Positions 37,641-51,121 are shown, counted from the stretch's first letter. The stretch is 64,000 bases of DNA from Epiperipatus broadwayi (GCA_028023455.1 JAQFVV010001038.1:61316-125315); one strand, 5' to 3'. Notes: generated from the letters alone by a model not told the origin. Numbers and translations: made by a program.

Positions 37641-39850
37641 ATCACCATAGTTTAGAATACATAAAAAACTACTATTAAAACCATTTATGATCATGTTAAT
37701 CCAGAGGATAAAGAACAAAAAGCTACAGATGAGTTTTTGTGCTGACTGTAGAAACCAATTCATTAAGCACAAATATTATAACACACATCACAGGCTTGTT
37801 CTTTATTTAACACTTTGCAATGATGTCTTTTAATTTTTTCTTGAAGAAAACTTTTCTTCCTAAAAATCTTCAACATCTTGTTTAAATGTAGCTTCCTATG
37901 TACAGTATTCTATTCTCAGTCATATTCTTCCAATGAAAGAATTCAATATTGCATTTTTTTTTAGTGTCTTTGAGATAATTTTTATAATGTTGCTCTTCCC
38001 GTAAAAATTATGCTGAAGTTTACAATAAAATACTTTTTAGAAAGTACATTACCATTCATTAATTTCATATTTTCAAATCATTTATCATTATAACCAGAAA
38101 GATGAAAAATATACCAATTAGTTGGTTATGACTTCGCTATTATGTTTTCAGAATCTTATGGAGCACTCTTCAATGAAATTTATTAAATATTTTTTATGTT
38201 AAAATTATGAATTCCACATATCATTTTCATAAAATAAATTTCGTAGAATAGCACTGTATATAACTACTTTAGTTTATATCCTGTACATGAGTGATCAGAA
38301 TGACTTATGGTCAACATGGGTAGGATAAGAAGATTGGCACCAATGTGGACTTTGAGCATTCCATCATCAGATTTTCAATGAAATGAACGGCTGAAGAGTT
38401 GTGGGTGGAGTTGATTGAAGCCTGTCCATTAAAGTATGAAAATTGGTTATCTTAATATAAGCTAAACTTTGATTGTATATATATGTGATGATAATCTAGA
38501 CCAACTAATGAGTGCTGGTTTAGCACAAAATACATATATTGGTGATTATTTATCTTTTTGACATGTGTGTGATCAAGTTTATTGACAATATGAGAAAGCG
38601 TGGATAGTTAAGGGTCATGTGAAAGTCTGAGTTTAACCCTCCCTATATTACATATTGGAGTGCAGGTATGAAAAAAGAAACCTGTACTGTAGAAAAAAAT
38701 TCATATATTAAAATAGTTATATTACTTTGATCTAACTTGAATAAATATACCAGCAGCATGTTAATCTGTGTTACATCTTTACAAAAAATTGATTTCCATC
38801 CTCAAACTAATAAACATTCAAACAGACTATACTAATGATTTTTTGTCTATTATTGGCTAATAAAGTCCTAAGTTTTTAAACATTAGTTGTTGAAGCAAAT
38901 TCTTTAGAGTTGATATCAATCTGCTTATAAATCTAGAAGATAGTTATTGTTTTTAAGTGAATTAAGTTTAAAATTCTATCTTCAAATCTATATTGGATTT
39001 GATTGTTGTTTGAAACTATCTACAAACTAATGCAAAAATTAGTGTAATAAAATGGAAAATAAAGTTAACACCAGTTTTCATTTCAAATGCCTCAGATTCT
39101 CTCATATCATTATGTGGAAACTGCATAACATGAACAAATTTCAGAGGATAAGTTGCTCATTTCTAACTTTTCAATTGTCAGAGTCAAATTTCTTGTAAAG
39201 TGTAAATCACACATTCTTTACTCATATACTTTTCTTATGTTACTTGACAACAAAAAACCATGTCATCTACAACTGAAACTTATTCAACAAAATTTTTATA
39301 ATTACTTTTGCTGTAACTCAATAATAATGGTAGTTTATAATTATTGCAGTCCTTTTATAGCTTTTACTTTTATTAATTGAAACAGGGGGAAACATAACTT
39401 CATCAATCTATATATTTGAAATAAAATACTAGTTTTCTACTTCACCTTTGAGTAGTAAGTAAATTTTGCATAAATCACTGCTAAACTTCAATTAAAGTAG
39501 GCTATGAATATGGAGACTTAAGTTCTCTGAAAGTGCTTAGCCATATAACTCTAATAATATCTTAGACAAGCTTCACTTTTTTGCATAAACCCCAATTTAA
39601 ATTACAATCTATATATTTGTAAAAAAAAAAATAATGGTTTTAAAATTAACATTATCATATTTCAAAATTTTATCAGATTTCATCAGGACTTGCAGTTTAC
39701 ATTTTTTTTAAATTTCCAAGCAGTGTTCTAATTTCACCAAACTTTTTCATATAATCTAAATGAATAGAGGGATGGATATGATACTAAGTCATTTTATTTC
39801 TTATATAATTATACAAACATTCCCATGTTAGTATTGTCACTGGTCAGACT
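37640..39850 (-). mobile_element. LINE relic related to 31130-32600
   Basis: Recognised by scattered similarity to the relic at 31130-32230, for example ccagttttcatttcaaatgc near 39072 against ctagttttcattacaaatgc near 32117, and gatgtcttttaattttttct near 37822. No intact protein motif remains. The boundaries are approximate. Confidence 0.4.
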
Positions 39851-40499
39851 AGCAACACGTGAAGAAGAGAGGAGAATAATACATCTTGAAACGTGCATAT
39901 ACTAACCTGTGTGCTATTTACTAACAGTTGAATGTAATTGGAATATTTAAATAAAGTTAAATTTTTCTAAAGAAATTCAATACTTAATATTAAATGATAG
40001 AAATAGTCCACCATCACAAACCTTTAGGAAAACATAATAAAAATACTGTCCACATTTGTTTAACACATTTTCATATACATGAATCACATAATATTGATTT
40101 AATAGGATTATATTATTTTTTCAGGCAGATATATTACTTTCAATACAGTTAAAAAGATTTAAGGACCCTTTAATCAGCACATAATTGTACTTTCTTTACA
40201 GTTTTAATTCACTAATCAATCATAAATCTTCTTGTGAAGATCTAAAGTCAAACACTACATAAGTCATTAAAATTATAATCATCATATGAAAAAGTCAATA
40301 TTTTTTTAAAGAACTCATGAAAAGAATTGTATCTACAATACACTCCCTAACACTCGACATCTCATTAATAAAATAAATTTGAAAATTAGTTTCACCAAAA
40401 AAGATATTATATAAATTAATTAATCAAAATAATTTAATAAAATACTAAATATATTAAAATAAAAATTATATATAAAATCATCATAATTTTTTCTAAAAC
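39851..40499. other. Intergenic, nothing recognised
   Basis: AT-rich spacer between the LINE relic and a foldback-family copy. Confidence 0.35.
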
Positions 40500-40783
40500 A
40501 TCACATGACTTATACAAGTAAATGAGTTTGGATTGAAAACATCATTTGTTTCCATCTTGGACTCATAGCTTTATAGTTAACTATATAGATAAAAGATGGC
40601 TGCTGGAGTTTCCATTAGATTCTAAGAACTAGCTGCAGTTAAACGATTTATGGTTCCTCACTGATGGAAACTAGTCTGAGGATATTGGATCACAAGATAG
40701 GGATTTTATGTGCAAACTTTCTTGCATCCATTGATTGCTAAGACTTGCACTGGGTTACACTACTGAATGGGGTTTGCTACATT
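40500..40783 (+). mobile_element. Foldback-family member, diverged
   Basis: Starts near catcacatgact, continues with ttggattgaaaacatc, agatggctgctggag, cattagattctaag, cctcactgatggaaactagt and gatattggat, and ends with the arm-like gggattttatgtgcaa ... gcatccattgattgct. Same order as 43115-43620 but about half its length and more diverged. Non-coding. Confidence 0.65.
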
Positions 40784-42649
40784 TTATTTTTTTGTGTTAC
40801 TTTGTCTGTGCTAAATGATCAAATTTATATGTACTAGATGTTCAATTAATTCATATTATTAATTATAGAAAAAATGTATTTATATAAACATTATTCACAT
40901 ATTGTTTTTAAACATGTTTGGAACAATAGTGTTTCTAAACAACAAACATTTGAAACCACAATGTTTTGTTAACAACATCCTGCAAAGTAATCAGATCAAA
41001 TGTCAAACTATTGTCCTCCAGAGACCACTCACAAGCAACTATGAAAAGTTAGGCATCAAAGGTTATGAAAATAAAGAGTATTAGTTCTTGAATATAATCT
41101 TGGGAGATTTCTGACAAGGTGATAAAGTGGCCAGAGAAACCAACTCAAGAAAAGAAATCCATAATGAAAATGTGTGCTCATTCTCCTATAAGTCCTTGCT
41201 ATTTATACGTATCAATAGCAACCTAGAATATTATTAGACAACCAGATATTATTATTTTTATTTTATAATTCTCCTGAAGTCAGTATTCTCTAGGCTAATT
41301 TACCCTATAATTATCTTTTGTAAATCTTCGGGTTAGAGGGTAAATTAAATATAATAATAGTATTTTTTATTTGTAGTGACAGACTTTTAAATTAATAACG
41401 GTACTTGGGTTTTATTCCATAACGTAACTAATTAACTTCTGAATTAAATATATATTTAGAGAGATTTTGATACTTTGTACATTCCAAGTCCAAAGGCCTA
41501 TTCAACATCCCCATGAGAGTAATACTCGTCAGGCTAGTTGTCTAATTGGTGGTGCTTTTATGGTTTTCTTTTCTTAATTTACTCTCGTAAGAAAAATCAA
41601 GTTACAAGTTTGCTTAGAAATTTTAGCGATTTAAAATAATTTATTTCACTTCAAATTTATTTTCAGATAATGACCAAGACAAGTTCATATACATCAAAAG
41701 TTGTTTCAATTATTTTACTTATAAATAAATAACTCTATAAGTGTTTGGTTTACCAATAATACCTTTTTACATTTCATTATTATTCTTTATAACCGTTAAA
41801 ATTATGCAATCAAAGACATAAAGAAACTAAAAATTACTATTTATAAATACAATACCAAGCAAACCAACTGGTAAATTAAAAAAGAATAATGTAATTTAGT
41901 TAAGCCACGTGCTCACGTGATCATTAATTACCAATGAAGTTAATATCTAAAATATGTGTACTTTATGATTTCTCCGTTTTTCGATTCTCTTTACACTAAT
42001 ATTTTATTTATAAATATTTTTTTTATTTTAGCTATATTAGTTTTTAGAAATAAAATCATGCTTTAAATAACCTTTGAATAATAATGAAAAGTGTTTTGGC
42101 GATAAATTATATATTCCTCGAAGAATTTATAATTTAGAAAGAAAAAAAAGTTTTTTTCCAATGTGCCAAACAAAAGGTAAGACTCATTAAATAGAATATG
42201 ATTAAAATTTATTTCATTTTGAACGTGTCGAAATTTTTTTATAACCATTAAGAATTTTTATACTTTTCTTTGTATTAAACTTTATACATTTGTAGCACAA
42301 TATTGTATTACAGTCATTCAAAGATTATATTGTTTTGCATACAATTAATTATAGGATAGAAATATAGTTGAAAAACGTAATCAATTGTCACAGACTTGTC
42401 CTACACTAGGCAAAATTAAAATATTTAAATTGTTATTCAGTATAGATGCGCACGGAGGTAGGATGACATTAGATCAATGCCCCCCCCCCCCCCAAGGATT
42501 TTTATACACGCAAAATTTAGATGCACATTATTTAAAAATATACAATGTGAGTAAAGTAAACGATGCCTTTTCATTTCAAAATGTGCTAATAGTTTATAAA
42601 AACTTCAAGAAACTTGTGACAAAGACTAGAAAACAAACCTGTATTAATT
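40784..42649. other. Intergenic, nothing recognised
   Basis: AT-rich. Contains a run of 14 cytosines at 42480-42493, unusual in this composition. No open frame here (40902-41084, 42063-42248, 42385-42651) has a recognisable domain. Confidence 0.4.
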
Positions 42650-43620
42650 AAAACAAGCAAAACTTTCCATACAGTAGTGCCATTCAGTGCAAGCCAGAGT
42701 AATCAATGGATGCCAGAAGGCTTGTGCATAAAATCTCTATTTAATGCCTACTCATCCAATATCTCCAGACGAGTTTCTAGCTTGTGGCTTTCGTCAGTGA
42801 GAAGCCTTGGATCTGAGAGCACTGCACCTAGATCTTAGGATCTAATGCAACCCTCAACAGCCACCTTTTATCTCTACTTAACTACAAAACTATGAGAATA
42901 AAATTGAAAACATAAAAATATTTTCAATCCAAGCTCATTAGCTTATATAGTCATATAGGTCTGAACCCAGTTCAGTATCTATACATTTTGGTGTCTTTTG
43001 TTTTTTAATAACCATAGCCACTATTAGCATATTAGGCAGGATTGGTATTAAACCATTAAACATCACTTGCACTGAGTGGCACTACTGCACGGACAGTTTT
43101 GCCTGTTTTAATAAGTTATAAGAAAGCATAAAAAATGGTGGTCATGTGATGTTTAGTGGTTTAATACCAATCCTGCCTAATAGGATAGTGGTGACTATGG
43201 TTATTAAAGAATCAAAGATGCAAAAATATATGGGTACTGAACTGAGTTCAGACCTATATGACTATATAAGCTAATGAGCTTGGATTGAAAATATTTTTGT
43301 GTTTCCAATTTTATTCTCATAGTTTTGTAGTTAAATAGAGATAAAATATGGCTGCTGGAGATTTGCATTAGATTCTAAGATCTATGTGCAGTGCTCTCAG
43401 ATCCAAGGTTCCTCGCTGATGAAAGCCATAAGCTAGAAACTAGTCTAGGATATTGGATGAGTAGGCACTAAGTAGGGATTTTATGCATGTTTTCTGGAAA
43501 CCACTGATTACTTTGGCTTGCACTGAGTGGCACTACTGTATGGAGAGTTTTGCCTGTTTTAATAACAGTTATGAGCAAGCAAAAGAAATGGTGATCATGT
43601 GATGTTTAATGGTTTAAACA
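42650..43620. mobile_element. Inverted pair of foldback-family members
   Basis: Two long-form copies head to head. 42650-43067 runs in the minus sense and 43115-43620 in the plus sense. Between them is an arm fragment (43068-43110) with tgcactgagtggcactact and gttttgcctgtttt. The whole forms a near-1-kb imperfect palindrome. Shared phrases include tagtcatataggtctgaac / gttcagacctatatgacta. This could come from one insertion next to another or from a large foldback event. Confidence 0.75.
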
Positions 43621-44799
43621 TTTTTATTCTGGGAAAAAAACTTCATGCAAGTGAGAAAATATTTTAAGTATAAAAATATTTCAGATTATCATATAAAAGG
43701 GTAAATATTCGAGACTATATGCAATTTTTTTTTGTGTAATTTTAAATATTCAGTGTGCAATATCTAATTTGTGATCTGTAAGATATCTTGTGGTTTTACT
43801 TTTTATATCCTTTTTTTGTTTATTTCTTTGCTGACATCCCCCTCCCCCTTTTATACATGGTCATCTCATTTGCTTTCTTTAAATATTCTCTAGTACTGTA
43901 TTTATTTGCTGCTTAATATCTTTTTTTGACAGTTATAAAAAAAAAAAAACATAGAATAGAAATAATATTAAAAATTTAATTAAAAGGAATACAATTTTTC
44001 TTCTAGATACAGACTATTTATAATAAATGAATTTTGTTAATTTAATACATGAATACTTGTGCAAAAGATCTCTAAAAGTTCATTATTTGAAAGCTGAACT
44101 GCTTAAAAGGTCATAACTTATTGGAAAGTCAGTATGCAGGTATTAGCAAAAAATTTATCTATACAAATATCCATATATGCATGTTTTAAATTAAAAAAAA
44201 CCCATATATATTTAATCATTAAATAAAAATTTCCATTAATAATTAATTTTGCAGAAACATAAAATATTTTTTTAACATTTTTCTATTAAGATCAAATAAA
44301 AATATATTACTGTCTAATTAGTGCTGTTGCCATATTAAAAATAAGCTACTATATGATAAGAGTGTCATTTTAAATTATTAGTTATTTATTAAATAATATT
44401 TTTTTTGATTTTGTATATCAGCTCTCAATAACAGTGACCCAACAACTACTCTCTAATTACTTGAAAAAAGTTTTTTTTCTTTTATAAATAAACTATTTCT
44501 CACCCAAAAAAAACTTATTTCCCATTACTCAAATATTAGTCTTCCCATATGCTCAGAATATTATTGATAAAAATATTGTGTTGTTTACCAAATAAGTTAA
44601 TTACATTGTTCCATTAAAACAGCTTGTTGATTTGTTTACAAAAGATTTCCTTCATGCTTAACCATAGTTTTGAAAAAAATATACATTTTAAGTACTCACA
44701 TTTTAAACATCATTTTTAAAACTCCATAACATCTCTTAGAGTTTTCATTACTATAAATGAGTTTTCATTACTATAAATGAATCTGTTGATCTTTAAGTT
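43621..44799. other. Intergenic, nothing recognised
   Basis: AT-rich. A perfect direct duplication of gagttttcattactataaat lies at about 44740-44780. Confidence 0.4.
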
Positions 44800-46100
44800 T
44801 GAAAATATTTAATTACCCAAACCAAGCTTTTATTTTACATAAAAAATTTCTCATACTCACAAATAATATTTTACCTCATTCATAATCCATAGTATATTTT
44901 TGGTCCAGCAATATTTAAAAATAAAATATGTAGATATTTATGTTTGCTATATGTGAATTTAAATTTACTCAATCATGAATAGTTTCAACAATATCCATTA
45001 ACTTTCCTTTTGGACTTTTCTTTGCTACCAACAAACTAAATTTATAAGCAACATTCCAATTCATTCATAATCAAGTTTATATTTTTGGCCCAGCGATATT
45101 TAAAAAATGTAGATATTTGTGTTTGATGTTTTAAAATTTAAATTTATACAACCATAAATAATTTTAACAGTATCTAATAACCTTTCTCTCTTTTGTTTAT
45201 ACATTGCAGACAGAATGGCAAACTCTGAAGCTCAAAATCTCTGAATTTTGTTTTCATTACATTGCTTCTGATGCTCAAAATTTAACAACCATGACACTAT
45301 AACATCAAAATTCATAATGCTGCTTGTTTTAAACCTTATTGATTCGCTTAATCTTGTGTATTTTGTATAGTTTTTTAAATACTTAAATATTGTGACTTCT
45401 CAGAAGTCACAATATAGAAGTCACAATATATAGTCAATCATCAATTCATAACATTTTTGATGTGAGTTTAATATTCTTGTTAGCTATTGACCACTGGGAA
45501 AAATAGCAGATGACCTCTATCACTACATATGCATTTCTCAGAATAATTGTTTAGCATCACGTGAGCAGAGATTTAAAACCCTAAATATTTTCACCAGAAG
45601 TGATATTGATATTAAAGCTTGGAAATATTCATAATCAAACATTCATATAAACAATATTAAACTTTTTAATGAAATACTTTTAATTTCTCAATGAATAGAA
45701 AAAATTTTTTGTCCACAAACACTCGATGAAATATTTGAACATCATGCTTTGAAGAATATATATGTAATAATTAAGTACTTCATTGGAAAGACATTTAATC
45801 ATACAAATTAATTTACAGCTCTCCTGGTATGAGTTATGTCATTAGCTATTAACTATTGAAATAAGTATCACTATACATATATTTTTTAGAACAACCTCTG
45901 TTCATTGTGTCAGTTAGCAGTTTAAATATCTGAATCTCACTTCCAGAAACAATAGCCAACTTTTGATTTAAATATTATGAAGGCAAGCTTATTGGTATTA
46001 AAAGTTAGAAAATATTCACAACTGAATATACACATACATGGCATTAAACTTTTTAATATAATTCTATCAAATTTTTTCAATGCAATAACTATCAATATAA
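44800..46100. repeat. Degenerate long-period tandem repeat
   Basis: Diverged phrases recur at roughly regular spacing. ggtccagcaatattta near 44901 returns as ggcccagcgatattta near 45087 (about 185 bp). gttagctattgaccactg near 45479 returns as attagctattaactattg near 45841 (about 360 bp). attaaagcttggaaatattcat near 45612 returns as attaaaagttagaaaatattcac near 45998 (about 385 bp). A further echo lies near 46845. This looks like an ancient tandem array with a unit near 185 or 370 bp. Confidence 0.4.
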
Positions 46101-46359
46101 CCAGTAGGTATAAATATCATCTGACTTTGTAATGTTCAATAGAATGTTATGCATGTTATATAGAGCGACATATATAACCAATCAAATTACATTTCTGATA
46201 TAAGCTTCATATCCATTTATATTAGTAAATTAGAAAATATCTTGCTTAATCATTAATGTAATAAACCAAAAATTGTTTGTATACAGATGATAATCCTTTG
46301 TAATATTAGTCTTCCCTTTGTTATATATGTAATTTTTTTTTTGTGTGTGTATATATATA

Positions 46360-46558
46360 TATATATATGCTTTACAAAGGTTGGGTTTTATTTTTTTTAT
46401 TTTATTTAGCTGAGTGCATTTTTGGTAACAAAAACCATAATCGTAGCTATGAATATGGTATTCATCAGTGAAAGTGTGTCATGATTATGGTGCCTGTCAC
46501 TGAAAATGTACTCAGCCAAATAAAAGAAAGAAAACCTTCATAAAACATATACATATAT
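46360..46558. mobile_element. Foldback element with ~75-85-bp arms
   Basis: The left arm (about 46360-46447) and right arm (about 46481-46558) are imperfect reverse complements: aaaggttgggttttatt against aaccttcataaaac, and gctgagtgcatttttggt against actgaaaatgtactcagc. The centre is about 35 bases. The left edge abuts a GT/TA microsatellite at 46340-46370. Non-coding. Confidence 0.65.
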
Positions 46559-48342
46559 GTACATAAAAAAATTATAATCTTTTGTAAAGTAATATTTTAT
46601 CTTCTTATTGCACTGTAGAAACACATGTGACTACCCAATTCTATAATAGCATTCTCCTCACATTAAAATCCATCATATTTATTCATTAGTGTAAAATTAT
46701 TAAACTACCTTTATTTACTATGCATATATTTCAGTCAACCTCTTATTATCATGTGAACTGGGGAATTAGAATATATGAATCTCCACACAAAATATGATAC
46801 TCCAATTTTGCAAATCATATATCAATTTTGTGATTTTTATAATTCCAAAGCTTGAATATATTCATAACCAGTTTATTCATTTATATATGGTATTTGATTT
46901 ACAATTTCTATCTCAATTACAACACCTATAAAACAATAAACATGACCTTGAAGAAATAGCTATTGCATTGGAGAAACATGTTACCAATCAAATATTAGAT
47001 CGCTACATTCCTTATGCTGAAATCTGTTTTATCAGAGTGGATTAATGTTTAATAGATTCATTAAATATTAAAGAACCAATGTCTAGAAATGATTTCAATA
47101 AAAATCTTATCACTTGAAATGTTGTTCTTCTATTTTTAAAAATAATGAAAGTGATAGTGACTGTAATTGTAATAGAAGATCTTGTCAATAGCTTAGAAAC
47201 ACTTTCTAGAGGAAAGAAATTGCATTTTTGGTTACTTTTTATCATTGTGATTAATCAAATTTTAGGATTAAAATTAAGTATTTTACATTGACAACAAAGT
47301 AAAAATATGCTAATTTAAATTATTGATATAATAGTTTAGATAGTCTTTTAAGTTGTTGATTATTTTCAAGAAAAAAGCAATTTTTCTGCAAGAATTCTTG
47401 TATTAAAAATTTAATAAAAATTCTTCCAATCTTAGTTATAAAAAAAAGATAACTTCTAACAATTCTAGAAATTTTGTCCTACATCCCTTTTTGTGATAAC
47501 ATTGAATGAATTTATAACAATGTATATAACATAATCTACAATCATTATATCCATGACATCAAAATTTGAGTATAGTTTAGAAATTTTTACATAACTGACT
47601 TATATCTAACCAAGATAGCCATACAATATTGAATAATTTATCCTCAGCTGGAGAGTAAAAAGTTAACGATTACCTGTCTCTTGCTTTTTTTTTAATCTTG
47701 GAAGAACAGTTGAGATACAATTTTAAAACAATCTGCAAATAGATAGTCAGGCCAAAAAAAATCTTATATCTGAAATATTGATCATGGTTTTCTAATTTCA
47801 CATGAAGCTATTAAAGAAGCATATGTTGATTTTTTTTTTCATTGAAAATATATAAATTCTAAGACATATTAGAACTTGGATAAAAATGAATGTGCAAAAA
47901 ACATCAGTGATAATTTCCACTAATTTACACTATGTTCACAAATATTGTTTTTTTTTTAAAATAATTTCTCTATTTTTTGCATCTTACGACATTCAAGTTG
48001 GAGACGCAGTTAAACAATGCTATCCATTTCAATGTCTTAAATATAAATAAAGTTCTGAGCATTTTTCCACATGTTCTGACATAAAATATAAATAGTAAAA
48101 AATAAAGGAATATTAAATTTGAAAGAAAGAAAATAACATAAATTGTTGCATGTCAATATGGTTGATGCATAAAACAAAAAGTATGATTGTAATATGTCAC
48201 CATCAGCAAGGACAGTGTCCTAAAAATGCTAAGCCTAGCTTTACTTTTTTTATTTATAAAGCATTGAATAAATTTTCTAAATCAAAAATAAATTTATTAA
48301 TTGTAGTTCAATATATACCTTTTTAAAAAAAATTTTTTTTAG
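46559..48342. other. Presumed upstream or intronic sequence of the TTLL7-like gene
   Basis: AT-rich, no recognised exon. It ends in an A/T-rich tract with eight T before AG (48341-48342), the acceptor of the next exon. Confidence 0.35.
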
Positions 48343-48477
48343 ATATGGATGTTATGCTGACAACAAAATACCCTTCCAGTTTTCCAAATATGCATTTTTC
48401 GAAAAAGACAAGGAAAAAAAAAGAGAAAAAGCATCTTGCTGTAATTGCTGATGTCAGTGGTACACGATATGAGATTG
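48343..48477 (+). CDS. TTLL7: TTLL7-like tubulin polyglutamylase, 5' coding exon
   Basis: A 135-bp exon between AG (48341-48342) and gtaagt (48478). An in-frame ATG lies at 48345, two bases into the exon. The frame reads MDVMLTTKYPSSFP, then a basic run KKTRKKKEKK, then HLAVIADVSGTRYEI, ending one base into the next codon, which a following G completes as part of valine or similar. A lysine-rich stretch followed by an (A)NV(A/S)GT(K/R)(F/Y)EIV strand is how the tubulin-tyrosine-ligase-like domain of TTLL7 starts. TTLL7 adds glutamate chains to beta-tubulin on microtubules. ATP-grasp catalytic exons were not found in the remaining 15 kb, so the next intron is long. Other TTLL members are possible. 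Confidence 0.6.
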
Positions 48478-49144
48478 GTAAGTTAATATATTACTTTAAG
48501 AACTAAAAACAAAACTTACATTTTTATAAAAGAATGGATAAATTTTATTATAAGTATGCTTAAATGAATTAGCTTTTTAGTTGATTTAATCTGATTAAAA
48601 TCACATTCAAATGTATATCTGAAAGATTACCACATCAAATTATTAAAAAAAAGTATACAAAAGTTTTGCTATAAAAAATAATATTCAATTTTTATGATTA
48701 TTTTAAAACAAAAAGTATATATACATATTGATATCGATACCATTATCTTTGTATCAGCAAAAGTAATACTTTATTAAATACAAATTAAAGATTAATAATT
48801 GAATACTATTTTAGATTGAATCATTAAATTGAATCATTTATATTTTTGTTTGACTTATCCAAAACTGTTCATCTTTACAAGTAATTGTTTTTTAAACTTA
48901 TCCATTTTTATCATGGTGTTTTTTTTGCAAAATATTATGTAAAACATCAATCATAGAAAAATATCAGAAAAAAATAAATAAATCAATTGTTAAAATAATT
49001 TAATATGATAAGTAACTGTATGATGTATTAGTCTCTGTGTACCATTTGCCAGAATTTTTAAAAAAATGTTTCAATTTTATTAAATCTTAATCACTAAACA
49101 TCACATGATCACCATTCTTTACGCTTACAAAAGCTGTTTACCCA
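48478..49144 (+). other. Start of the TTLL7-like intron
   Basis: Begins gtaagttaat, a near-consensus donor. AT-rich, nothing else recognised. The intron may extend over everything to the right end of the window if the locus is contiguous. Confidence 0.4.
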
Positions 49145-49412
49145 GAGGCAAAACTCTCCATACAATAGCACCACTCAGTGCAAGCCAGAGTAACTGATGG
49201 ATGCAGGAAGGTTTATGCATAAAATTCCTATCTACTGCCTACTCATCCAATATTCCCAGATTAGTTTCTAACTTGTAGCTTTCATCAGTGAGTTGCCTTG
49301 GATCTGAGAACACAGTACTCTCAGATAGGGATTTTATGTAGAAACCTTCCTGCATCCATCGATTGCTCTGCTTGCACTGAGTGGCACTGCTATATGGAGA
49401 ATTTTGCCTCTG
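49145..49412. mobile_element. Foldback-family member, hairpin form
   Basis: The arms at about 49145-49230 and 49326-49412 are reverse complements (ggcaaaactctccatac and, at the far end, atatggagaattttgcc; actcagtgcaagc / gcttgcactgagt). The core keeps cctactcatccaatattccc, ttcatcagtgag and gatctgagaacac. Left flank cactaaacatcacatgatc matches the outer end of the long copies. It lies inside the presumed TTLL7-like intron. Confidence 0.8.
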
Positions 49413-51088
49413 TTGTTAAATCTTTCTGGTATTCACAAAGCATTTCAATCATTTTTTCATTATGAGCTTTTTTCATTGCAGTTGCAGATGGAAATCTTTT
49501 TAACTTTTTTATATAATTTATTAATACATTTTGTAAAGCAATTGAAAATGGATGTTAAACCACTAATTGCTTTAAAGAAAATTTTCTTTTCTTTGATATT
49601 TGACTTTTCAAGAGTTTGATACAAAACACGACTTAATCTATAAGTGCTGCAATGAACAAGAAGAGCTTCTGAACATTGTTTGTTTGTTTTTTCTTGAAAC
49701 TCTGAAAATAACTAGACATAGCTGTACTATCATGGGTTTATGAAGTAGCTTTTTTTTATAATCATATTTTTTCAAAAATTGAAATTTATATTAATCCAAA
49801 AAAGATAATGTTCCATTATGGATAAATAGTACCTTTACACAATTGATAACCATAAATTATTAATTACTACAGTCAGTAATTTTATCAACCATTTTTTTTG
49901 TGTGAATCTGAAATGTCTGCACATATAAAACTGTATATGTAAATAAAAGATTATTTTTGTAAATACGTACAGATTTCTTTATTTTAATAACATTCCCTAT
50001 ATTGAAGAAATTTACTCTAGAAATTCGCCGGAGAGATCATCTCAAAATTATACATTAAATTAGAATTGAATTTGTATGCAAATAAAGTTAGTTGCATACA
50101 AATTAGATCGTATATATTTATCCGCCAGTAAATGAAGAAGAGGGAGAAAGCAACTAAAATGATTAGGCTAGAGTAAAGTTAGGGTTGATTTGAAGTGATA
50201 ACCAATCAGCAGTAAAGGATGATCAATGGTAGACTAATATATTGACCAACAATGATTAAGTCTAAAATAGAGTAATTTCAAGCAAGAAACAGTTAATTAT
50301 TTATGTATTGAAAAGGTTATTTCAGTGAAGAGTAATTAATTGAAACTTAATTAAATCACAAGAGACAAGTTGGAAATGGAGATAGTTAATATATAATGTA
50401 TAAATTGTGTGTGCTGAAGTAAGTACTGATATTGTGAACTTCAATAGATTTACGTTATATGTGAAGTTAGATATTGCTTGTTTGTGTTTCAAGAGCCATT
50501 TGATTTGTAAGTACAAACAAGTAATAACTGGATTACTCCTAGTGTGAAAGAAGACTATTTTTACCTGAGGAAAATATATCGTATATCGTATGAATATTAA
50601 TGGACTATTACCTTTTTATATTGTTTTTACAACATTATTTGTTATTAAATAAATAATGTTACATGTATATTTCAAAGTATATTAGTTTTTTATTTAGCAC
50701 CCTGACTGATCTTTAGAGATCCTCAAAACACAGCAGTAATGATAGTATTCAACACAGGATAACTTTTACTGTGAATAATAAAATATAGTAGCACTAAGTT
50801 CTGCAATTCGTGAATTCGATATAACCAACATGGACTCATGGAAATGTTATGTAGAACACTTTGAGTATTATATGTGTTATGTCCACCAGTTATAACACCC
50901 ACTAGCGAACAATGTATGCAGGAAGCTAACCTTGTCCTGCCTATATAGGTATACAATAATTATAATCAATAAAGACTAATGCCAGTAGAATTAGTAAAAG
51001 CAAATTTCATTATAATGCTAAAAGCAAATTTCATTATAATGCATGTGCAGAAAGGAGTATTAGTTATACATTAATATAATATATATAT
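49413..51088. other. Non-coding, nothing firmly recognised
   Basis: AT-rich. 50700-51000 is GC-richer, with a TATA-like tatatagg on the minus strand near 50940, possibly an LTR fragment. A 23-bp direct duplication (aaagcaaatttcattataat core) lies at about 50998-51042. Confidence 0.35.
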
Positions 51089-51121
51089 TGAAACGGAAAC
51101 CTCCAATCCCTTTCCGTTTCA
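51089..51121. other. Perfect 11-bp stem hairpin
   Basis: tgaaacggaaa (51089-51099) pairs perfectly with tttccgtttca (51111-51121) across an 11-base loop. It stands out in an AT-rich background and marks the left edge of a GC-richer stretch. No T run follows the stem. Confidence 0.7.

Noticed and set aside
45180-45245. Coding exon after a ttgcag acceptor with an ATG
   Set aside because: The frame stops after about ten codons and has no donor.
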